DNA of 6,191 nucleotides from Balneolales bacterium (GTDB taxonomy: Bacteria; Bacteroidota; Rhodothermia; Balneolales; Natronogracilivirgulaceae). Made by a program: the position numbers and the translations under genes. Under the pieces are notes generated by a model, which made no database searches, was not told the DNA's origin, and saw nothing but the letters and a program-made list of their open reading frames with translations. Of this stretch, positions 1 to 5,496 are shown one piece after another. How positions within the stretch are numbered: position 1 is the stretch's first letter; each line of letters opens with the position of its first letter. The stretch lies in the NCBI GenBank assembly GCA_007120555.1, contig SKNL01000063.1, forward strand, positions 1-6,191. Direction: 5' to 3'.

Positions 1-482
1 ACAGCCGGCAGGACAAGGGCAAATACGAAAAAGCGGATCTCCGGGACGGACTCAATGACACGCTGCTGCTGCTGTCCAACCGGCTCAAGAAAGTTGATGT
101 CATCCTCAATTTCTCCGATATCCCTCCGATCGATGTCATTACCGGTGAGGTGAACCAGGTATGGACAAATCTTATCATCAATGCCTGCGATGCCATGCAG
201 GACCGGGGAGAGCTGGTCATTTCCTGCGGACACGATGAACGGTATGTCTGGGTATCCATCAAGGACAGCGGACCGGGCATTCCGCCATCCGTCATCGGGG
301 AGATTTTCAAGCCGAACTTTACCACAAAGCACAAGAATACCAGTTTCGGACTGGGCCTGGGCCTTTCCATTTCTCAACAGATCGTTCAGAAACACGGTGG
401 GAAAATCAGGGTGCGGAACGTGGTGGAAGAAGACGGGGAAGGCGGAGGCGGCGCCGAGTTCAAGGTGTACCTGCCGATTTGA
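1..482 (+). CDS. Sensor histidine kinase, C-terminal ATP-binding domain (partial)
   Basis: The reading frame is open from the window edge (first full codon at base 3) to TGA at 480-482, giving the last 159 residues of a two-component sensor kinase. It shows the HATPase_c (GHKL) motifs in order: N box NLIINACDAM (168-197), G1 box DSGPGIP (264-284), F box region FKPNFTTK, and G2 box GLGLGLSI (348-371), then a final strand ending in YLPI. This domain binds ATP and phosphorylates the conserved histidine, which would lie upstream outside the window together with any sensory domain. The F box reads PNFTTK where PFFTTK is more usual, and a short glycine/acid-rich insert (EEDGEGGGG) sits just before the last strand; neither removes a nucleotide-binding residue. 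The stimulus and partner regulator cannot be told. No regulator gene follows, since 335 non-coding bases come next. An ATG/GTG-initiated short gene at 150 is not credible because homology continues upstream. Confidence 0.93.
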   Translation, partial: SRQDKGKYEKADLRDGLNDTLLLLSNRLKKVDVILNFSDIPPIDVITGEVNQVWTNLIINACDAMQDRGELVISCGHDERYVWVSIKDSGPGIPPSVIGEIFKPNFTTKHKNTSFGLGLGLSISQQIVQKHGGKIRVRNVVEEDGEGGGGAEFKVYLPI

Positions 483-817
483 AATCCGGGTTTTTCCCCC
501 GGGCATACAGGCCTCTCCATCAGGTTTGGCCATCTTGTGTTCCAACTTCCCTGAGGGAACATGGTGCGAACGTTTTCTTAATGCAATATTCAAAATCTAT
601 CTGTATTGTTTGCGGATAAAGATAGATGACTCAATCAGATGTTCATTCGTGGAAAAGAATTTCATAAAGAAATTTGTTCGTTTATCTTGCGCAGTACAGT
701 ATTGATCGATATGCAGTACGGAAAGTGTAACTGGCTTTCTGCGAATTTCAAAGAAATAGACTTTGTAAGGTGGCAAGCAAGCCAATATTGTAAACCAATA
801 ATTACGGGGGTACTGTT
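483..817. other. Non-coding region upstream of pckG
   Basis: There is no convincing gene in these 335 bases; open frames crossing it have no recognisable protein character. The first part holds a perfect small inverted repeat, TTCCC-TGA-GGGAA (547-559), which could end the kinase transcript but has no T run directly after it. From about 580 to 805 the DNA is clearly AT-richer than the flanking genes, as expected for a promoter and leader. Near the pckG start there are two TTGTAA copies (763-768 and 788-793, 25 bases apart), a TGGC/GCCA inverted repeat (771-784) and the 8-base palindrome CAATATTG (783-790). These could be regulator sites, but no known operator was recognised and no promoter could be placed with confidence. 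Confidence 0.6.
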
Positions 818-2656
818 ATGAAACATCCTGAGTGGGTTAAACACAAGAAACTTATTGAATGGGTGGAGAAAACAGCCGCCCGGACCAAACCCGACAACGT
901 AGAGTGGGTTGATGGAACCCAGGAGGAGTATGACCGGCTTTGCCAGCTTCTGGTTGATGGCGGAACCTTCATCAAACTGAATGAGAAAAAGCGACCAGGA
1001 TGCTATGCCGCCTTTTCGGATCCTTCGGACGTGGCCCGCGTGGAAGAGAGCACCTACATCTGCAGCAAAAGAAAAGCAGACGCAGGTCCCACCAATAACT
1101 GGATGGATCCGAGAGAGATGAAATCCACGCTGAAGAAGCTGTTCGACGGATGCATGAAGGGCCGCACCATGTATGTCATCCCGTTCAGCATGGGCCCGAT
1201 CGGCTCCCCGATCTCTCACATCGGCGTTGAAATCACCGACTCTGCCTATGTTGTTGTGAATATGCGCATCATGACCCGCGTCGGCAAGAAAGTGATGGAT
1301 GTGCTTGGAAAAGATGGTGAATTTGTCAAATGCCTTCACTCTGTGGGCGCCCCCCTGAAGAAAGGACAGAAAGATGTGCAGTGGCCCTGCAATGATACCA
1401 AATACATCACGCACTTCCCGGAAGAGCGCTCGATCATGTCCTTCGGAAGCGGATACGGCGGCAACGCCCTGCTTGGCAAGAAATGCTTTGCCCTGCGTAT
1501 CGCCTCCACCATGGCCCGCGATGAGGGATGGCTGGCCGAGCATATGCTGATCCTTGGCGTGGAATCACCTGAAAAGAAAAAGACCTACGTGGCGGCTGCC
1601 TTCCCCAGCGCCTGCGGCAAGACCAACTTCGCCATGCTGATCCCGCCGAAAGAGATGGAAGGCTGGAAAGTGACCACCATCGGTGACGATATCGCATGGA
1701 TCAAGAAGGACAAGGATGGCAACCTTCGGGCCATCAACCCCGAAGCGGGATGGTTTGGAGTGGCTCCCGGTACTAATCAAAAGTCAAATCCGAACGCCAT
1801 GGCCTCCGCCAGCAAGAACAGCATTTTCACCAACTGCGCCCTCACTGAGGATGGCGATGTATGGTGGGAAGGCATGACCAAGGAGGCTCCGACAAACCTT
1901 ACCACATGGCGTGGTGAAAAACACGATCCGAATTCCGGCAAACCTGCCGCGCATCCGAATGCGCGCTTTACCGCGCCGGCTTCACAGTGCCCGTCTATCG
2001 ATCCGGAATGGGAAAACCCCGATGGCGTGCCGATCAAAGCCTTCATTTTTGGCGGACGCAGAAGCAATGCAGTACCCCTGGTCTACCAGTCCGCAAACTG
2101 GAACTTTGGTGTCTACATCGCCGCTACCATGGGCTCGGAGATGACCGCCGCGGCTGCAGGTACGCTCGGCAAAGTGCGTCGCGACCCTTTCGCCATGCTT
2201 CCCTTCATGGGCTACCACATGGCCGACTACTTCAACCACTGGCTACAGATAGGCCGTGATCTCCCAAACCCGCCGCGGATCTTCGGTGTGAACTGGTTCC
2301 GCACGGACGAAAACGGCAAGTTCATCTGGCCGGGATTCGGTGAAAACATGCGTGTGCTGAAATGGGTCGTCGAGCGTGTCGGCGGAAAGGCCTATGCCCT
2401 GGAAAGTCCGCTCGGTTGGATGCCCCGATACAAAGATCTCGACTGGCGCGGACTTGAAAACTTCACGGAAGATGATTTCAACGATCTGATGGCCATCGAC
2501 AGTGAAATATGGAAACAGGAGGTGCTCGGCCACGAGGAGTTGTTCTCCAAGCTGTATGACCGCCTCCCGAAAGAGTTCCTCTTCATGCGAGAACTTATGC
2601 GTTCCAGCCTGTGGCGATCCCCGACCAAATGGGAAATGGAAGCGGAGCGCTACTAA
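818..2656 (+). CDS. pckG: Phosphoenolpyruvate carboxykinase, GTP-dependent
   Basis: This 612-residue cytosolic enzyme converts oxaloacetate + GTP to PEP + CO2 + GDP, the committed step of gluconeogenesis from TCA-cycle acids. Length and sequence fit the GTP class (about 600-620 residues), not the ATP class (about 530). Visible signatures, matched to the vertebrate enzyme: ARVEEST with the substrate-binding arginine R74; FGSGYGG (Y213); GKKC with metal-ligand lysine K222; metal-ligand histidine H242 in AEHM; P-loop FPSACGKTN (262-270) with the family's reactive cysteine C266, K268 and T269; GDDIAW with metal ligand D291; HPNARF (N381, R383), contacting PEP/nucleotide; and WPGFGEN (504-510), the guanine-binding segment. 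All expected catalytic residues are present. The start is ATG at 818, preceded by a GGGGG run (806-810) as a modest ribosome site; the N-terminus aligns without excess. It stands alone as a unit: a 335-base leader before it, an intrinsic terminator after it. Confidence 0.98.
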   Translation: MKHPEWVKHKKLIEWVEKTAARTKPDNVEWVDGTQEEYDRLCQLLVDGGTFIKLNEKKRPGCYAAFSDPSDVARVEESTYICSKRKADAGPTNNWMDPREMKSTLKKLFDGCMKGRTMYVIPFSMGPIGSPISHIGVEITDSAYVVVNMRIMTRVGKKVMDVLGKDGEFVKCLHSVGAPLKKGQKDVQWPCNDTKYITHFPEERSIMSFGSGYGGNALLGKKCFALRIASTMARDEGWLAEHMLILGVESPEKKKTYVAAAFPSACGKTNFAMLIPPKEMEGWKVTTIGDDIAWIKKDKDGNLRAINPEAGWFGVAPGTNQKSNPNAMASASKNSIFTNCALTEDGDVWWEGMTKEAPTNLTTWRGEKHDPNSGKPAAHPNARFTAPASQCPSIDPEWENPDGVPIKAFIFGGRRSNAVPLVYQSANWNFGVYIAATMGSEMTAAAAGTLGKVRRDPFAMLPFMGYHMADYFNHWLQIGRDLPNPPRIFGVNWFRTDENGKFIWPGFGENMRVLKWVVERVGGKAYALESPLGWMPRYKDLDWRGLENFTEDDFNDLMAIDSEIWKQEVLGHEELFSKLYDRLPKEFLFMRELMRSSLWRSPTKWEMEAERY

Positions 2657-2670
2657 GTAATCCCGATCCT

Positions 2671-2695
2671 GCCAGAGGATTTTAAAAAATCTGGC
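2671..2695 (+). repeat. Small inverted repeat after pckG stop
   Basis: GCCAGA (2671-2676) pairs with TCTGGC (2690-2695) around an AT-rich centre whose T and A runs can extend the stem with a bulge. It lies 14 bases after the pckG stop and 14 bases before the intrinsic terminator stem. It might stabilise the mRNA 3' end. Significance is uncertain, as there is no T run after it. Confidence 0.4.
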
Positions 2696-2709
2696 TATTA
2701 CCCCAAAGT

Positions 2710-2744
2710 AAAAGGGCAGGGATTGACTTCACTGCCCTTTTTTT
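2710..2744 (+). terminator. Rho-independent terminator of pckG
   Basis: A perfect 10-bp stem, AAAAGGGCAG (2710-2719) with CTGCCCTTTT (2732-2741), encloses a 12-base loop and runs straight into seven consecutive T residues (2738-2744). This is a textbook intrinsic terminator for the + strand, 53 bases after the pckG stop. It separates pckG from murB, whose start is only 34 bases further on. On the - strand the A-run side would follow no known gene, so use is taken to be + strand. Confidence 0.9.
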
Positions 2745-2749
2745 ATCAT
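2723..2749 (+). promoter_or_regulatory. Possible murB promoter inside the terminator
   Basis: Because the terminator should stop pckG transcripts, murB needs its own promoter or read-through. TTGACT (2723-2728, five of six to the -35 consensus) lies in the terminator loop and TATCAT (2744-2749, five of six to the -10 consensus) at the end of the T run. The spacer is only 15 bases, shorter than the usual 16-18, and Bacteroidota-type promoters differ from this consensus, so this is a weak guess. Confidence 0.2.
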
Positions 2750-2778
2750 CTTGTTATCTCATTTACCAGAGGTCACGC

Positions 2779-3810
2779 GTGAGCCGAAACAACAGTATAA
2801 CGATTCGGGAATGGGTCTCCCTTAAACCCCACAATTCGTTCCATATTGATGCCAATACTGCGTTCTGGGCCGAAATATCCTCGACAGCAGAACTGCTCCG
2901 TCTTATGGACACCGTCATTTTTCTGGAACAGCCCAGATTCATACTCGGCGGCGGCAGCAACATCCTGTTCACGCAGGACTTTCCCGGGCTCATCATGAAA
3001 ATCCGCATTCCCGGTATCACGGTCCTGTCAGAGAATGATCGCGAAGTAGTCCTGCAAGCAGGAGCCGGCGTGATCTGGGATGACCTGGTGCGCCATGCCA
3101 TCGACCGGGGCTGGGGCGGCCTTGAAAACCTCTCCATGATCCCCGGCGAGACCGGCGCCGCACCCATCCAGAACATCGGGGCCTATGGTGTGGAACTGGA
3201 ATCGGTCTTCGTGTCACTGGATGCCATGGATCTGAAAACCGGCGAACTGACCCGATTTGACCGGGGAATGTGCCGCTTCGGTTACCGCGACAGTATCTTC
3301 AAACGGGATCTGAAAGGCAAATTTCTCATTACCTCCGTCACACTGAGACTCAGCAAACAGCCCCGGCTGCACCTGGAATATGGCAATTTGAGAGATGTGC
3401 TCAGGGCGGACGGCATCACGGAGCCGGATATCCGTCATATCGGTTCAGCCGTCCGGAAAATCAGATCCTCCAAACTGCCAGATCCGTCGGTCACCGGCAA
3501 CGCCGGCAGCTTTTTCAAAAATCCGGTCATCTCGCAGGATCAGTTCCGCAAACTGAGTGAGATGCACCCGGGAATTCCATCCTATCCCGCCGGAAACCAG
3601 ATCAAAATACCTGCGGCCTGGCTGATCGACCAATGCGGTTTCAAGGGGAAGCGGCTTGGGGAAGCGGGCGTGCATGAGCGCCATGCCCTGATCCTGGTCA
3701 ATCACGGAAAGGCCACCGGAAAGGATATCCTGGATTTGGCAGACACCATACGCGCAGAAGTTCACGATCGATTCGGGATCACCCTGGACCCGGAAGTTAA
3801 TCTTGTCTGA
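2779..3810 (+). CDS. murB: UDP-N-acetylenolpyruvoylglucosamine reductase (MurB, type I)
   Basis: The 343-residue cytosolic flavoenzyme uses NADPH and FAD to reduce UDP-GlcNAc-enolpyruvate to UDP-MurNAc, the second step of peptidoglycan precursor synthesis. Order of signatures: N-terminal SLKPHNSFHID (14-24); FAD-binding LGGGSNILF (56-64); GLENLSMIPGETGAAPIQN (114-132); catalytic-region FGYRDS (167-172, R170 matching E. coli R159); NAGSFFKNP (241-249), whose S244 matches the E. coli proton donor S229; and LDPEV (336-340), whose E339 matches E. coli E325. The Tyr-containing YRDS loop and full length near the 342 residues of E. coli mark the type I form. The start is GTG at 2779, supported by GAGG (2769-2772) at a proper distance; the next in-frame Met is residue 44 and would remove conserved sequence. 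It begins 34 bases after the pckG terminator and is not joined to other mur genes here. It converges with pccB. Confidence 0.97.
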   Translation: MSRNNSITIREWVSLKPHNSFHIDANTAFWAEISSTAELLRLMDTVIFLEQPRFILGGGSNILFTQDFPGLIMKIRIPGITVLSENDREVVLQAGAGVIWDDLVRHAIDRGWGGLENLSMIPGETGAAPIQNIGAYGVELESVFVSLDAMDLKTGELTRFDRGMCRFGYRDSIFKRDLKGKFLITSVTLRLSKQPRLHLEYGNLRDVLRADGITEPDIRHIGSAVRKIRSSKLPDPSVTGNAGSFFKNPVISQDQFRKLSEMHPGIPSYPAGNQIKIPAAWLIDQCGFKGKRLGEAGVHERHALILVNHGKATGKDILDLADTIRAEVHDRFGITLDPEVNLV

Positions 3811-3830
3811 ATCGCCATCAGATTGGCGGT
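3811..3830. terminator. Weak hairpin between convergent murB and pccB
   Basis: ATCGCCA (3811-3817) pairs with TGGCGGT (3824-3830), including one T-G wobble, around the six-base loop TCAGAT. It starts at the first base after the murB stop. There is no T run after it on the + strand, so it is not a canonical intrinsic terminator. It may act as a 3'-end stabiliser or with Rho. Confidence 0.3.
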
Positions 3831-3921
3831 ATACTGACCCAACCTCACACGCACGGCATCCCGAACCATCAAATCGCGTACGACATCCTGACCCGTCATC
3901 GAATTGACAACATCCTCACAC
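3827..3921. repeat. Degenerate 27-base-period repeat, four copies
   Basis: Four related 14-mers occur at an exact 27-base step in the gap between murB and pccB: CGGTATACTGACCC (3827), CGGCATCCCGAACC (3854), CGACATCCTGACCC (3881) and CAACATCCTCACAC (3908). The first, second and fourth each match the third at 11 of 14 positions. Intervening bases are less alike. The array fills most of the 115-base convergent gap and stops just before the pccB stop codon. Function is unknown; it may be a decayed tandem duplication. Confidence 0.45.
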
Positions 3922-3925
3922 ATCG

Positions 3926-5476
3926 TCACAGCGGCATGTTGTCGTGCTTTTTCCTGGGCACGTGGTCTGCTTTTGACTGGACGATATTCAGGGCCCGTAT
4001 CAGTTTCAGCCGGGTTTCAGAGGGATAAACGACATCATCCACATATCCCCGCTCGGCCGCCCGCCACGGATTGGCAAAATGCTCTTCATATTTCGACTCC
4101 AATTCCGCCATCTTCTTTTCCGGATCTTTTGCCTCCGCGATCTCCTTGCGGAAAATGATTTCAACGGCACCCTTTACGCCCATTACGGCAATTTCCGCCG
4201 TCGGCCAGGCAATGTTGTAATCGGCGCGGATATGCTTTGAGTTCATCACATCGTAGGCGCCCCCATAAGCCTTGCGGGTAATCACGGTCACCTTGGGCAC
4301 GGTGGCCTCGCAGAAAGCATAGAGCAGTTTGGCTCCGTGACGGATAATCCCACCCCACTCCTGTTCCGTGCCCGGGAGAAATCCCGGAACATCCTCAAAA
4401 ACAACCAGGGGGATATTGAAAGCGTCACAGAAACGCACAAAACGGGCGCCTTTCACGGACCCGTCAATATCCAGGCATCCCGCCAGCGAGAGCGGCTGAT
4501 TGGCAACCACGCCGATGCTGCGCCCATCCATCCGCGCAAATCCTACAATCATGTTTTCGGCATAGTGCGCATGGACTTCCATAAACGATCCGCCATCCAC
4601 GATACCGCGAACGACCTCTTTCATGTCATACGGTTTGTTCGGACTCTCCGGGACAAGCGTATCCAGCTTTGCTGCGGCATCCTCATCGGGCTGTGCTGCT
4701 GCGGACATCGGTGCTTTTTCTTCGCAATTGGAGGGAAGATAGGCGAGCAGCTGCCGGATTTCCGCAATGCATCCGGCATCATTTTCCGACATGAAATGAG
4801 CAACACCCGACTTGGTATTGTGCGCCAACGCACCGCCGAGCTCTTCCAGTGTGACCTCTTCGTGAGTGACCGTTTTGACTACGTTGGGACCGGTTACAAA
4901 CATGAAGCTGGTTCCCTTCACCATGAAAGTGAAATCGGTGATGGCCGGACTGTAGACAGCGCCGCCGGCGCACGGTCCCATGATGGCGGATATCTGCGGG
5001 ACCACACCGGACGCCATGCTGTTGCGCCAGAACACCTCGGCATATCCGCCCAGCGAAACCACCCCTTCCTGGATGCGGGCGCCGCCTGAGTCATTGAGGC
5101 CGATGACCGGCACACCGTTTTTCATGGCCAGATCAAGGATGTTGCAGATCTTCTCGGCATGGGTTTCGGAAAGCGAACCCCCGAATACGGTAAAATCCTG
5201 ACTGTAGACATAAACCGGGCGGCCGTTGACCGTACCGAACCCGGTCACCACACCGTCACCGGGGTAGCGCTGCTTGTCGAGACCGAAATCATGACTCCGG
5301 TGACGCACCAGTGCGCCAAGCTCCTCAAAACTGCCTTTGTCAAGCAGCAGCGTGATGCGTTCCCTGGCCGTAAGCTTGCCGGCATCATGCTGTTTTTTGA
5401 TGCGGGCGGCTCCCCCGCCTTTCTGTGACTTTTCCCTCCACGTCTCCAGTTCTTCAAACTTGCGTTTCCGGTTCAT
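3926..5476 (-). CDS. pccB: Propionyl-CoA carboxylase beta (carboxyltransferase) subunit
   Basis: This cytosolic subunit transfers carboxylate from carboxybiotin to propionyl-CoA, giving methylmalonyl-CoA in odd-chain fatty acid and branched amino acid breakdown. With the ATG at 5476 it has 516 residues, normal for the family. It shows two crotonase-like halves: DSGGARIQEG (129-138) and GPCAGGAVYSPA (167-178) in the N-half; PGFLPGTEQEWGG (364-376) and TRKAYGGAYDVM (400-411) in the C-half, the glycine pairs forming the oxyanion holes. The end, KHDNMPL, resembles the KHANIPL end of human PCCB. A GTG at 5500 would add eight residues and overlaps the stop of the upstream gene as GTGA. Both starts have a short purine-rich site (GGGA before ATG, GGAA before GTG); ATG is preferred because conserved sequence begins just after it. 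No biotin carboxylase or biotin carrier gene is in view. A methylmalonyl-CoA decarboxylase alpha subunit or methylmalonyl-CoA carboxyltransferase is the main alternative, as these share the fold and motifs. Confidence 0.93.
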   Translation of the reverse strand: MNRKRKFEELETWREKSQKGGGAARIKKQHDAGKLTARERITLLLDKGSFEELGALVRHRSHDFGLDKQRYPGDGVVTGFGTVNGRPVYVYSQDFTVFGGSLSETHAEKICNILDLAMKNGVPVIGLNDSGGARIQEGVVSLGGYAEVFWRNSMASGVVPQISAIMGPCAGGAVYSPAITDFTFMVKGTSFMFVTGPNVVKTVTHEEVTLEELGGALAHNTKSGVAHFMSENDAGCIAEIRQLLAYLPSNCEEKAPMSAAAQPDEDAAAKLDTLVPESPNKPYDMKEVVRGIVDGGSFMEVHAHYAENMIVGFARMDGRSIGVVANQPLSLAGCLDIDGSVKGARFVRFCDAFNIPLVVFEDVPGFLPGTEQEWGGIIRHGAKLLYAFCEATVPKVTVITRKAYGGAYDVMNSKHIRADYNIAWPTAEIAVMGVKGAVEIIFRKEIAEAKDPEKKMAELESKYEEHFANPWRAAERGYVDDVVYPSETRLKLIRALNIVQSKADHVPRKKHDNMPL

Positions 5477-5496
5477 ATCCGTCCCAGGTTGGCGGT

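Noticed and set aside
547..559. TTCCC-TGA-GGGAA inverted repeat as terminator of the kinase gene
   Set aside because: The stem is only five base pairs and no T run follows directly, so a terminator call is not justified; noted only as an inverted repeat.
181..705. 174-codon frame on the + strand overlapping the kinase end and leader
   Set aside because: Shifted frame over the conserved histidine kinase domain; the tail is AT-rich non-coding sequence.
604..765. Bacteroidota-type -7 promoter boxes (TATTGTTTG at 604-612, TAGACTTTG at 757-765)
   Set aside because: Both have three bases between TA and TTTG where the consensus TAnnTTTG has two, and no TTTG -33 box was found at the right distance upstream of the 757 site.
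662..1543. Long open frame of 293 codons on the - strand across the pckG leader and 5' part
   Set aside because: It lies opposite strongly conserved pckG codons and its translation has no recognisable domain; a long antisense frame is expected from codon bias.
3827..3921. CRISPR array interpretation of the 27-base-period repeat
   Set aside because: The conserved part is only 14 bases, too degenerate, the step too short for repeat plus spacer, and no cas gene is nearby.
4337..5089. 250-codon open frame on the + strand opposite pccB
   Set aside because: pccB on the other strand is unmistakable, and the + strand translation lacks any family character or ribosome site.
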